Source: Dermacentor variabilis (lineage: Eukaryota; Arthropoda; Arachnida; Ixodida; Ixodidae). From it: a stretch of DNA of 64,000 nucleotides. The notes under the pieces are model-generated. The model saw only the letters and a program-made list of their open reading frames with translations, did not search any database and was not told where the DNA came from. The translations under genes and the position numbers were made by a program. Of the stretch, positions 53,551 through 62,949 are shown one piece after another. The stretch's first letter is position 1, and the number at the start of each line of letters is the position of its first letter. The stretch covers positions 31,766,115 through 31,830,114 of the forward strand of contig NC_134573.1 of assembly GCF_050947875.1 (NCBI RefSeq), read 5' to 3'.

Positions 53551-53576
53551 GATGATGATGATGATGATGATGATGA
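53551..53576 (+). repeat. (GAT)8 microsatellite tail of the LINE
   Basis: Eight GAT triplets plus GA follow seven bases after the LINE stop codon. Such short tandem 3' tails are typical of RTE-group elements. Confidence 0.9.
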
Positions 53577-53856
53577 AGCCCTGGGTCCTGTGCAATGCTA
53601 TTAGCTTGCTGTATGTTTCTTGCGGTGCGCCGTTGTTGATTATCGTAGTGCGGTCCACACGCGCTTTCTTTGTGCCCGGCTCATGAGAAGCTGTTGTACT
53701 CTCGCCGCTCCCGCCTCGGCTCACAGTGCACGGAAGAATGTGTTGATAGTTGTGCTATCGCGTGCTGTAGTTCACCCCAATTCAACACTACGCTGGACGG
53801 ACTGTTGGTGCAGTCGATGCGGCGTGAACGGACACGAAGGAGCACTCGCCTCAGAA
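53577..53856 (+). other. Candidate first exon with strong 5' splice site
   Basis: A GC-richer stretch ends at CAGAAG followed by GTAAGT (53857-53862), a consensus donor. Two frames are open across it. One (ATG at 53620) would join in phase with the exon at 54534. The other ends MRRERTRRSTRLR at the donor. Neither product resembles a protein I know, so a noncoding 5' exon is equally likely. The start of transcription is not visible. Confidence 0.35.
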
Positions 53857-54533
53857 GGTAAGTCCGGCGCCTAGCGCATTCTTATGGTTCATGTAGTGTA
53901 CCTTGTCGTGCGCAGCAGAAGATGATTAGTACAGCTACAGAAACAGTAACAGTGATTCCCTAATGTTCGTTCGATATCGTAGTGCACATTTAGCAAAACT
54001 TTTCACGAAAATTACCCCGAGATTAATGTTGTTAAGAGCTTCATCTATTGTTTATTTTCTTTTTGTTATGAAGTATGCTAGCACCAGGGCATCGCTTGGT
54101 CTGAACGGGCACAAAAATTCAAGCAGGGAATGTCACTGCTTCTGTACGTATTTTCTCAGCAAGAAATCGTATAGACAATTCTAGAAGTACGTTGATGCGT
54201 TGTGCAAATGTTTTCACATCTAACGTCAACGCACGACGGCATCCAAATGATCTGACTCGTGAGAAGATTTTAGCTTGTATGCAAACTTTGATGCTTATAG
54301 ATTGTCGCCAAGGCGACCTGCATTTCTTGTGTCTAGTGTTCTGTTCGTTTTCGTGCCTTATACACGTTGAATAACTGTCTGTGATGTAAGAATGAAATAT
54401 TTAATTTGTCTAAGCGGATGCAGCTTCTTGTAGCTGGCTGTACGAAAGCTTTCCACAATTTGACGCGGTGTTGTTAAATCACAAGTTTGCAGATTCAGCA
54501 GTGATTACAATAAGCTGAAGATTTATTGTTTAG

Positions 54534-54642
54534 GGATGTCACAATTTCCAGAGACGGAGGCATCTCTGCACCACAAAGGAGACTGCGGCACTATGCAGCC
54601 TGAACAGCACGACAAAGCATCTGATCTGCCTACTTTGACAAG
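54534..54642 (+). other. Candidate internal exon
   Basis: It lies between an acceptor (GTTTAG, 54528-54533) and a donor (AAG|GTACGT, 54643-54648). An ATG at 54536 opens a 35-codon frame ending DLPTLTR at the donor. The upstream pyrimidine tract is weak. The encoded peptide is unrecognised. Confidence 0.35.
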
Positions 54643-54648
54643 GTACGT

Positions 54649-55465
54649 ACAAAACAGTCACAGCCATTTATGTGTTCTAGGTTCTGTTCGTGTATTTGGT
54701 ACCTGCCAACTTTCCCGATTAGTTTCTGCTTTTCCAAGTGTGCTGTTTGTGTACAGCGTGTCAAGGTAAATAATGGTTCATAATGTATGCATAGAAAAAT
54801 GTGGGCGCTGAGAGAAAGCTTTAGGAAAGTGCGTGCTGTCTTTCCAACACAGGATGTCTGTCTAGAATTTTTGCAAAATATGAAATGCAGAGGCTGGCAG
54901 GTTTGGCAAACAATGTTCAACACTTTTGCTTTAGATTTTAATGTAGCCAGTTCATTATCTGTCCCTAGTATAGCATAGCGTCAAGCTTGAAGCTGATCTC
55001 TGATGTCACGTCAGTTGCAGGATGTAATAACGTGGTATCACAAACTGCTTGTTACGCATGTCAGTCAACATGGTGCAGTGGTCACAGGTGCGAGTATAAC
55101 CAAAAGCTGGGCATTCTTTGCCCTTCTGCACATGATGTGGGATAGAGCTTGAACTATGCTATAGTGGCACCATCTCCCTCACATTATCTTCCTCATTATT
55201 CTGTTAACTTGCAGTAAAATGCACAACTTCTAGAGGCTTAATTATGGTGTTATCTGCTGAACTTGACTGATGTGAATTTCAGTAGTCTGGGGTACCCTCA
55301 AAGCCATGCTGTACTTTGCATGCATTTTAATATGGTCTATTTGAAGTATGTGATTGGCTGTGGCATTCTCAGAGAAACAAGGCCTCTTGTGAATAATGCA
55401 TACATGCATTATTCGCATTTTCTAAATACTGTTTCAAGAAGCAGCCTGTAGGCTGCTCCCCGAAG
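54649..55465. other. Single-copy-looking sequence without a recognised gene
   Basis: AT-rich, with only short open frames. Read as intron or intergenic DNA. Confidence 0.5.
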
Positions 55466-56088
55466 AAGTGACCACCTTTGCTTATTCTGCGTGGCAGTCT
55501 GGTCCAGTTTACTTAACCTGTCTGCCATCTATGCACGAGGAGGACAGAAGCGAAAAAAAGGGACCTTCGATTAATGTTTTTGCACAGATGGCTCATACAT
55601 TGCACTTTTCTTATCTTGCAGGCTTTGTTAACTCAAAGCTTTCTATGGGCGAATATCAGCATTTCATTCCTATCTATACCTAATAAGTACTTTGTTCAGA
55701 GTGTCACTTTTTATATTATACTCTTGTGAGAATAAGCTCACTTGTTTTAATGCAGATGTGGCGGGGCCTGCAGAAAGAGTGTAAGCAGACTACTGTGTTG
55801 CTGATCAGTGCTGGTGCTGATCTCTACGTCTGAGTTGGCCTCACAACGTCCAGGCACCACTGTGCTTTGCTTCTTTGACAAGGTAATATGATATAGACAA
55901 CTTGCACCTCAGTATCAGTTTTGAGAAATATGCTAAGACACAAGGGTTGGCCTTGATGATAAATACACTCGTGTTCTTTTTTTAAAGCGTTCTTCTTGCA
56001 GTGTTCCTCATGTACATGTTTTCAGAAGATGCTTAAATGCAAACCGCCATGGAACTTGTTTATGCCTTAAAGTAGCACTCTTTCACCA
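55466..56088 (+). repeat. Segmental duplication, copy A (uninterrupted)
   Basis: From AAGTGACCACCTTTGCTTA onward this stretch aligns with 57026-59091. Shared landmarks are GGGACCTTCGATTAATGTT, TTTCTTATCTTGCAGGCT, GGGCGAATATCAGCATTTCA, GTTTTAATGCAG and ACACAAGGGTTGGCCTTG. Copy A lacks both transposon insertions and so serves as the empty site for copy B. Confidence 0.88.
55756..55882 (+). other. Candidate exon in duplication copy A
   Basis: It follows TTGTTTTAATGCAG (acceptor with pyrimidine tract) and precedes AAG|GTAATA. The homologous stretch in copy B starts at 58231 and is cut by a LINE at 58341. All frames hit a stop within about 26 codons except one short tail frame, so if transcribed it is probably noncoding or a decayed exon. 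Confidence 0.3.
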
Positions 56089-57025
56089 AAAAAAGCCTTA
56101 TTTAATGCACAATTCATAAGAAAGGTGAGGAAGTGACAGGACATAAGTCTAACAACCATCCAGTTTTACTGCTTGCACAGCACTATAAAGCGAGAGGTGA
56201 AAGGGCAAGAACAGATTAATCGAAAACGCATGTTGCTCACACAACTGCGAAAAGGACACATGGCATGGCTACTATGACGATTGTTTTACAATGATAAATA
56301 AGCAGTCTTGCTGTCTGATAGTCCACTGGAGGTGGAGCCAACTTGCAGATTCCCTGTCACACATATAAGGAAATCTTAACGAATTTCGCCAGCACTATGG
56401 TCCTTATACATTGCCACAGTTGCACAGTTTTCAAACAAAATAATGCAAGTGAGCTTTGCACTACCAAGTGACCACGAAATGACCTGAGCATTCAGTTAAC
56501 ATGGTTGCAAATCCAGTCATTTATACTTTGGCCTGTTTTGCCGACGTAGTGTCTACTGCACGACAGTGGTATTTAATATCCATCAACACCCCTGTGCTCT
56601 ACGTACTCTTTCTTGCATGCTTTTTTTTCACAGGTAGTGGAAGATTACTTGATTCCAGAACAATTTGGTTTGTTCTACACATGATAGTGAACTTGCCAGT
56701 CTTATATTAAACATGCAATTGGGTAGAAAGATGTGGTATTTCTTATGGTGTCCTGGTGCATTCAGCTTGTGCAGATGCTTCAAGCTTGTATTGACAAAAA
56801 TTGGGATGAAGCCATAGGAGGAGAGTTGTAAAATTGTAACAAAAGCCTCCTGATAGATATGCTGAGTTGTGCTGCTGTGGACACTTATTGGTTATCCCTA
56901 CTGGGTAACGCTGTTAGGGTTATGGATGCTTTGACACTGTAGGGCCTACAAGATGGCTAGCATTACAGAACACATTAAAACGACTAGGGATGCGTGTCGT
57001 GCTATGCTCTCATAATTGGCCCACA
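56089..57025. other. Spacer between duplication copies
   Basis: No gene was identified. Weak traces that might be old reverse transcriptase (HKKGEE near 56,120; YLIPEQFGL near 56,650) are too short to call. A run of T occurs near 56,622. Confidence 0.45.
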
Positions 57026-57283
57026 AAGTGACCACCTTTGCTTACACTATGTGGTAATCTGGCCCAGTTTACTTAACCCAACTGCCATCTATGCATGAGG
57101 AGCAGAAGGGACTAAAAAATGAAGGGACCTTCGATTAATGTTCTTGTACAGATGGCCCATACATTACATTTTTCTTATCTTGCAGGCTGTGTTACTTAAA
57201 GCTTTCTATGGGCGAATATCAGCATTTCATTCTTATTTATGTCTAATAAGTGTTGCTTTGTTCACAGTGTCACTTTTTATATT

Positions 57284-58195
57284 TACCGTATTTACTCACA
57301 TAATGATCGCACTGACGTAATGATCGCAGCCCTGAATTTTGTCGTCCAAATTCGATTTTTTTTATTTCCTGTGTTGATCACACTCCGAAATTGCCGCAGC
57401 GATCTGTCATGTGCCAAGTCTAGCTATTAATGATCGCGCTTACCATCTGTCGGATGCTACGCGAACAACTCTTCAAGACAAACCAAGCAGTCTGCACGCA
57501 CCAAACATTCTTAAGCATATGCCCGATTTCATTCCTTTCATCACTTTCCGCACTTCCATGACAAAAAAGCTACAACCAAAATTGCCTTCATTATGTGTAG
57601 GCTTTGTAATGGTTGTGGTCAAGAACAACAAAAAAGGCACCTTTCGATTCTTCTCATCTGCACTCGTGGGCACGCAACAAATCTTGTAACACTTGTAACA
57701 CAGCTAAGATATTCGCCCACCCTTAGCGGAAACGTGCTGTATTAGGATAGTAGTGAAGACAGATGCCGCTCTTTCCGCAGCATGCCCGCAGTGTCTTTCT
57801 ACGTCACTGGCAGCTAAGCGCGCGCATCTGTTTCTGCCCCCTCATAGTGGACATGGCTACGTTATTGCCACAAACTTACTGATATTAATGATATTATTCA
57901 TTCCGGATACGGAAGAAACTGTTTCAATGCATGTAATGTACTCACGAGAAAAAAAATCGCGTTCGGCGCATTTGGTGTGTTCAGCTTGCTGCGCCGGCCG
58001 CCATTTTTGTTTTGGTGTCCCACACTACACTCAGTGGCAGCCACCTATTTGTTCACCTGTTGCCATCCCGCAGCAAACGCGGGATAAAAAAATCTTTTTG
58101 CAGGAAATTTAACCGGCGTAATCATCTGAATATCATCTGAATTTTCGACCATATTTTTACAAAAAAGTGCGATCATTATGCGGGTAAATACAGTA
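57284..58195. mobile_element. Non-autonomous DNA transposon with 29-bp terminal inverted repeats
   Basis: The left end (57284-57312) begins TACCGTATTTAC and reads through CATAATGATCGCAC. The right end (58167-58195) is its reverse complement with 26 of 29 bases matching. Comparison with the empty site in copy A shows a TA target duplication, which fits the Tc1/mariner (possibly pogo-like) group. The roughly 0.9-kb interior has no transposase frame. The TAATGATCGC box recurs internally at 57301, 57319 and 57429. Activity would need an enzyme supplied from elsewhere. Confidence 0.8.
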
Positions 58196-58340
58196 CTCTT
58201 GTGACACCAAGCTCACTTGTTTTAATGCAGGTGTGGCTGGGCCTGCAGAAAAGCTGTAAGCAGACTGCAGTGTTGCTGATCAGTGCTGATTTCCACGTCC
58301 GAGTTGGTCCCACAACATCCAGGCACCACGGTGCTTTCAC

Positions 58341-58882
58341 AATGGATGGATGGAAACAACTTTATTCTGAATCCGGCAAATTTGATGACCCGGGCTCAGG
58401 TCTCCCATGAGGGGACTTCGAGGCCTTGCCTCGTCGCCGCCTCTCGGGCTTGCTGGACAGCCCACTCTTGTGTCTTGAGGTTGGAGCTGCGCAGAGCGGC
58501 GGCCCACTTCGACGCAAGAGCCTCCGGAGCTACTGCCATTGTAGCTGATGTAACCCGACACTCCCACAACATGTGTGACAGCGTCGCTCTAGTGTCCTGA
58601 CATAATTTGCAAAGAGCATTCGGGTATTGCGCGGGGAAAATGTGCTGCAATCGCACCGGACTGGGGAATGTTTGTGTTTGCAATTGTCGCCAGATTGCTG
58701 CCTGGCGACGTTTCAGCATTGGTTGAGGTGGGGGCAGCAACCGCCTGCCTAGCTGGTAGTGCTTGGTGATGTCATTATACCTGACCAGGCGTTCTCGCGT
58801 GCTTTGAGCCAGCAGTTCCGAACTCGAAGAGGCGGTCCCCGATTCTACGCGGCGGGTCAGTTCTCGCGCAGAGCGGTCTGCT
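58341..58882 (-). mobile_element. 5'-truncated LINE, 3' end only
   Basis: On the minus strand a frame running to the stop at 58396 encodes a C-terminal tail with a CCHC zinc-knuckle-like motif (CKLCQDTRATLSHMLWEC), preceded by basic, proline-rich sequence. This is typical of the C-terminus of I/Jockey/R1-like non-LTR elements seen in ticks. After the stop come AATAAAGTTGTTTCC and a (CCAT)n tail, the normal 3' end. The 5' side stops abruptly where duplication copy B resumes (ACCTCAGTATCAG at 58883). The open frame extends past the element to 58962 by chance. Confidence 0.75.
58396..58882 (-). pseudogene. C-terminal fragment of LINE polyprotein (CCHC tail)
   Basis: It is uninterrupted within the truncated element and ends SWET-stop. 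It holds one CX2C-X7-H-X4-C zinc-knuckle motif. The endonuclease and RT domains are missing, so it cannot be functional on its own. Confidence 0.65.
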
Positions 58883-59091
58883 ACCTCAGTATCAGTTTTG
58901 AGTTTGACTTTTGATAAATATTTAACAAGACACAAGGGTTGGCCTTGGTAATAAATACACACGTGTTCTTTCTTTAAAGTGCTCTTTCTGCAGTGTTCCT
59001 GACGTACATGTTTTCAGAGGATGCTTACACTCCTTAAATGCAAACTGCCATGGAGCTTGTTTAGGCCTTAAACTAGAACTCTTTCACAAAA

Positions 59092-59626
59092 ACTATCATT
59101 TAGTTTCTATAGTAGCATTAAAGGCGAATTAATCTTTCCTATAAACAATTCTGCAGTGGCATCTATGCAGTGTTTTCCGTCTGCATATTCCGCAGTTCGG
59201 CAGCAAAGAGCTGTGCTATCTGTGTATTCACTTGCATGAGCTTGTTATCCTTGTTCATTTAATGTAAAATACTTGTGGAAAAGTATTAGACTATTTCTGT
59301 GGCCTTGTATTGCAATTCTGCAGCCATTTATATTGTTTGTAAAACACGAACATTTAACAGAGACAGGAACAAGACAATGCGAGGACGAGCACTTGCTTTC
59401 AACTGCTGTGGTTAATGTTGAAATATCACTTTACATAGGTAGAAAACTCATAAGCCTCCGTGTTCTCTCTTTCCTGTTTCTCTGTGACATTTTCACGCTT
59501 TACACACAATATCATGCAAGAACCAGCCCATTCAGTTATGCAGTGGAGCCACCTATTGTGCATGTCAGTTCCAATGGCTTGTTAGAATCTAACAGGGCCG
59601 GCTGCTTTCTTTACATTTTTTTGCAG
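59092..59626. other. Unrecognised sequence, probable intron or intergenic
   Basis: AT-rich. It ends in a pyrimidine tract (CTTTCTTTACATTTTTTTGCAG) leading to the acceptor at 59626. No frame in it resembles a known protein. Confidence 0.45.
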
Positions 59627-59765
59627 AGGCATACGAGCACTTTGTGTCAAAAACGCCGAGCACTGTGGATACAGAGGCAAGGAGGCTGAAGGACCTGAGA
59701 AAGCACCTAGCCACCATGCTTCGGGACGCAAAATAAAGATGGTTTGTGTTAATTGTGTGCCCTAA
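59627..59765 (+). other. Candidate 3'-terminal exon with AATAAA
   Basis: A good acceptor (T-rich tract then TTGCAG, ending 59626) is followed by a frame starting AYEHFVSKTPSTV and ending near 59,765. AATAAA lies at 59733-59738, followed by GT-rich sequence (GGTTTGTGTTAATTGTGTG), as expected of a cleavage site. The signal lies inside the open frame, which argues against that frame being coding to its end. Whether it belongs with the candidate exons at 53.6-54.6 kb is an inference. Confidence 0.35.
59733..59738 (+). terminator. Polyadenylation signal AATAAA
   Basis: AATAAA is followed within about 5-25 bases by a GT-rich element. This is the best-formed polyadenylation context in the non-repetitive part of the window. 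Confidence 0.5.
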
Positions 59766-59963
59766 AAAGTGCCCTCTTTGTCTCCGAGCTGGCACATCGG
59801 CCGACTCATGTGATAGAAATTAACTCGCTGTAATGTTGGCAGTAGATGTTACTGTGTGGAACTACACCAAAAATATTGCATGAACAAAAGAACTCATTCG
59901 ACACAAATGAAAACACTTGTAGAATGCAGCTAAACAAGAGTAGTGTCATTTTCCATAGCTGAA

Positions 59964-60100
59964 CGAGAACATTTTCATGTAGCATACACAAACGAGAACG
60001 ATATCGTTGAGCATAGACGTGCGAGAACTATCTCGTCAAGCATAGCTATGCGAGAATAATCTCGTTTAATGTACCCATACGAGAACGATCTCGTTCAGTG
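59964..60100. repeat. 29-bp palindromic minisatellite
   Basis: CGAGAA starts at 59964, 59993, 60022, 60051 and 60080, an exact 29-bp period. Each later unit carries a near-perfect dyad (best copy ACGAGAACGATCTCGT) followed by a spacer similar to GAGCATAGACGTG. The first unit has lost its right arm. More degenerate pieces (GACATCGTTGAGC) follow to about 60,150. Confidence 0.85.
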
Positions 60101-60239
60101 ACGATGTCCTCTCGTACACATGTGACATACGACATCGTTGAGCCTACGGAGCAATAATAGCGTAGAGAAGTTCTCGTAAAGTTCTCATACATATTTATTC
60201 AGTAGGGTCGCCGCGGATATTTCTCTCTCTCTCGCTCCC

Positions 60240-60465
60240 TAGTCACAACTGCGCATGCGCCACTAGTAGCACCGAGCCGCAGGTGTTCCGCCGCTGCGCA
60301 GCGTCGTGCCTTTCTTCCGCCTCTGTTTAGTATGACGTCACACCGCGTTACTCGTCGTTGCGCTCGCCTCCGCTCACTTCGCCAGCTGCGTCGCATGCCT
60401 GATAACATGTCGGAGGATTGAAAAGGAGAGCTCGCGTGCGCCGCAACCACCGTTGAGACTGCAGT
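60240..60465. promoter_or_regulatory. CpG-rich promoter-like region
   Basis: It contains the palindrome GCGCATGCGC (60251-60260, NRF1-like within TGCGCATGCGCC) and a full CRE palindrome TGACGTCA (60333-60340), in CpG-rich sequence without TATA. An ATG-led STPR-like frame starts at 60466. The motifs are as known for animal housekeeping promoters; promoter function is inferred. A 146-codon open frame on the minus strand across it is regarded as chance. Confidence 0.45.
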
Positions 60466-60612
60466 ATGGACGGCGACAATTCTGATAAGCAGGAGGAGGC
60501 CTGGAATCGACATCGGAACGAGATGAAGAAGAAATGAAACACCCACGAAACAAACGAGCAGCGCGCCGAACGACTGGCTACACGCCGCAACATAGCTAAA
60601 CAACCAGACTAA
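60466..60612 (+). pseudogene. STPR-like basic repeat protein fragment with an in-frame stop
   Basis: The ATG at 60466 opens 23 codons (starting MDGDNSDKQEEAWNRHR) that end at TGA 60535-60537. The same frame then runs 24 more codons with NTHETNEQRAERLATRRNIA before TAA at 60610. The ETxEQRxxRLxxxR pattern with a 23-24 residue period resembles the STPR (score-and-three amino acid peptide repeat) domain of FMBP-1-like proteins and of N-termini of some arthropod helicase-like proteins. The TGA could be a decayed CGA codon (CpG). The protein could alternatively be a short real peptide ending at the TGA. No splice donor was found near the stop. Confidence 0.4.
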
Positions 60613-61231
60613 CCTGGACTCGCAATCAAGATTAACCAAGGCTAACCATGCTATGCCTTAGCTTTCGCAACGTATATCCTGGCATATCAGAGCTAAGCCA
60701 CTGCAAATTTTTGTTCTCGTCAACGTGACGCAACGTGTGCGCGCGCTCAAGCTACGTCGGACATTACAGTTTTAGTTCGGCGTCCGCAGGAGCTCTGCGT
60801 ACGCCGCGAACCCGCGGAGGCGTCAGTGGACAGTGCGCAGGAGCACGCACGGTATCTTGCGTGCGCCCGCAGTTTTTCAAAAGCTTCGCGAAGCTTGCGC
60901 TGCGGCCTAAGCGGGTCTTGGGGCACGTTCTAGTGCGTTTTCGCATGTTCGCGAGAGAGCGTTTTTCGATATCGCTCTTGCCGAAGATATGATCCGGCTT
61001 GTGGTTTGACTTCGTGGCGGGTGATATTGGCTACAGAGTTTCAGAAGGTGGCATATAGCGGCGCTGAGTAGCGCACTACTGGTTCCTACTCATGCAAGTC
61101 ATCAATCCCCTTCTGGACTTTCGTGTCCCGTCAACTATTGCAGTTTCGTGCGCGCGCACTTACCTACGTACTAACGACCTCGCGCGCTGCGCACGTGGGT
61201 GGTTACAGACGCTCAACCAAAGCTGTAATAT
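60613..61231. other. CpG-rich stretch without a recognised gene
   Basis: It holds a perfect 16-bp palindrome AAGCTTCGCGAAGCTT at 60881-60896 and GC-rich runs around 60,780-60,870. An isolated donor-like GTAAGT occurs on the minus strand near 61,160. Open frames here look like base-composition effects. Confidence 0.45.
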
Positions 61232-61351
61232 TTAGCCCTTAACGGCTGGACGGGCACGCAGACGGCGAGCCCTTTCCCGGGCTAGTTCTTGCTGCCGCTT
61301 CTCGAACGCTGCCTGCTTCTCAGGGGAACGCACAAGGCCTGGCCCTGCCAT
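61232..61351 (-). CDS. Small STPR-like ORF (39 aa)
   Basis: From ATG (complement of 61349-61351) to TAA (complement of 61232-61234). The product contains RSPEKQAAFEKRQQELARE followed by RARRLRARP. It is highly basic and predicted helical, similar in style to STPR-like repeats. The frame stays open upstream of this ATG (QFSLGKR), so it may be the last exon or a fragment of a longer protein. I do not recognise a specific gene. The opposite orientation to the fragment at 60466 suggests two separate pieces, not one gene. Confidence 0.35.
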   Translation of the reverse strand: MAGPGLVRSPEKQAAFEKRQQELARERARRLRARPAVKG

Positions 61352-62467
61352 GCGCTTTCCGAGACTGAACTGAACGCAAACTAAGCCGTCGCTACGCGCG
61401 CTGGACCCTTTCCTGCCCTCTACGTCCCTGGTGGAAGCTAAACCATAGAGAAAGAAATTTCAACAAGAGCGGACACTCCCATAGAGCCCAGCGGCTGAAT
61501 TGACTGTAGCACACCAAGCGGATGGTATTAACACCTTCCGGTTTCGGTTTTGGGCGCGCGCGTTTTGAGCACGAGTTGGTACACGCAGCGCCGGCTCCGC
61601 TGTTGAGCGCCGCATCTAGTTTTTTTTTCCGCTTCTGCTGAACCCCGCGTGGCCTTGGCGTGAAATCGTGTCATTATTTAGTAAAAATGATTGCTAACGA
61701 CCTTTACAAGACTACGCCCAATCCGTCAGGTGCAATTTCATAAAGAACACGCAAGACGTCTTCTGAAATGTTCATTTCGCTCTATATACATGCTCTTTCC
61801 GGGATTCTGCATTCATCCAAAGTTGGGGCACCAGGAAAGCAGCAGTCGCCGTACGAAGCTTCACCGGATGCCATCACCTGAACGTAAATTACAAGCATGT
61901 ATCATTTTGGTATATTGACCTAACAGGAGTATTGCGTGTAGAGGCGAAACGTGCGTAAGTGAGCGGCATTACAGATAACTCCACTTTTACGTACTAGTAT
62001 CGGCCAAAAAAGTCAACGGACCACGGCTTAGGCGGCCGGAGCGTCTGCGGGGCCACACCGGGGCGCTGCTATCTCACTCCGCGCGCTGACGGCGAGAGTG
62101 CTTCGAGTGACGCCAGACTTTGCCCTCACTCTCATGGGGTGTCTCATCATGCTTGATAAATCTAGTGCACCGTTCGGTTGCTCTGCTGCAGACAGTCGCG
62201 ACGAAGGGGACCGTGCTCAGTAATCCAGCCCATAGCGCTGTCGTGCTGTACCGGGCGGCCGCAGGGCATCAAACCGCGGCACTGAGAAGGAACGAAAACC
62301 CGTTCTGATTGTAGTTTTGCTTATATTCACCTTGTCTTTCATATTAGTGCATGTCGCCGGCGTCAACCACTGCTCGATTTTAGGCAACATCGCGCAAGTA
62401 GCCGCAACGCCGGCTACGGTAATGCGCGCTCTTTTACGTCGGCGCGATAGAGTGTGCACACTAGACA
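61352..62467. other. Intergenic sequence, nothing recognised
   Basis: Mixed composition with CpG-rich patches (61,540-61,620; 62,030-62,110) and a T run at 61,620-61,628. Open frames of up to about 140-150 codons near 62.2-62.7 kb lie on both strands over each other and match nothing I know. Confidence 0.4.
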
Positions 62468-62493
62468 TTTTAACACCCTTATGGGTGTTAAAA
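62468..62493. repeat. Perfect hairpin, 11-bp arms and 4-base loop
   Basis: TTTTAACACCC (62468-62478), loop TTAT, GGGTGTTAAAA (62483-62493). Nearby pieces (TACACCCATGCC, ACACCCT) suggest it belongs to a dispersed repeat. Confidence 0.85.
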
Positions 62494-62949
62494 GGGGCCT
62501 TTTCGTCATTTACACCCATGCCTACACCCTTTAAGCACTCTTTCCGGCCAAAACACCCTATCATAAGGCTATATCCACAGATAAGGTGTGACTTTGCTCG
62601 AAGAAGGATGTTAAATCGACGAATGAAGGGTGGTGAACGCATTGATGCATACATCTGGGTAACGTGCACAAGTCTGCGCATTGAGAAATGTGTTTATGCA
62701 TTGCATTTTAAATGCGAAAGCATTTTATGTCCCTTCAGGTAGGAAAGCTGGCGTTCTCTGCAACAACAATGCATATGGGACCCTGCTCATGCCAATCTTG
62801 CCATTTCCCTTGAAAGCATTCAGAAAGCATTGAGAACCGCGCCACCAATTTTATTCGCCCAAATTATTCAATCCATTCTAGCGTCACATCCGTGAAAATA
62901 ACACTAGGTATACCTGACCTTTGGTTGCGTCGCAAGTACTTTTGTCTGT

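Larger units (their letters stand above)
50377..53576 (+). mobile_element. RTE-like non-LTR retrotransposon (LINE), about 3.2 kb
   Basis: The order is tRNA-like leader, TATA-like CTATATAAATAG at about 50600-50611, APE-type endonuclease, reverse transcriptase, a C-terminal WAWAGHVMRREDNRW motif, a stop at 53541-53543, and a (GAT)8 tail at 53551-53576. The length, the endonuclease-plus-RT layout and the short simple-repeat tail fit the RTE/BovB group. No poly(A) tail is present. The copy looks full-length or nearly so but is inactive through three frameshifts. The Ruka-like SINE sits exactly at its 5' edge. The 5' limit is uncertain because the SINE insertion splits the leader. Confidence 0.85.
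57026..59091 (+). repeat. Segmental duplication, copy B (with two later insertions)
   Basis: It aligns with 55466-56088 in three blocks: about 57026-57283, 58196-58340 and 58883-59091. The gaps are explained by a TIR transposon and a truncated LINE. About 35 bases present in copy A around the candidate donor site (GACAAGGTAATATG) are absent next to the LINE. Confidence 0.87.

Noticed and set aside
54787..54978. 63-codon frame with FPTQDVCLEFLQNMK, vaguely like a zinc-ribbon transposase N-terminus
   Set aside because: The zinc-binding cysteines that should follow are absent and the similarity is too short.
56100..56700. Short traces resembling reverse transcriptase (HKKGEE, YLIPEQFGL)
   Set aside because: Two isolated short matches without other RT motifs or a consistent frame; too weak to call a LINE remnant.
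59964..60100. CRISPR array, because of a short palindromic repeat at fixed spacing
   Set aside because: The intervening 13 bases are also repeated, there are no unique spacers, the context is eukaryotic and no cas genes are present.
60199..60639. 146-codon minus-strand open frame
   Set aside because: It overlaps the promoter-like block and the STPR-like frame, ends in simple arginine/glutamate repeats from a CTCTCT run, and shows no known domain.
62217..62742. Overlapping 154- and 141-codon frames on opposite strands
   Set aside because: They cover the same bases, include the hairpin repeat, and neither resembles a known protein.
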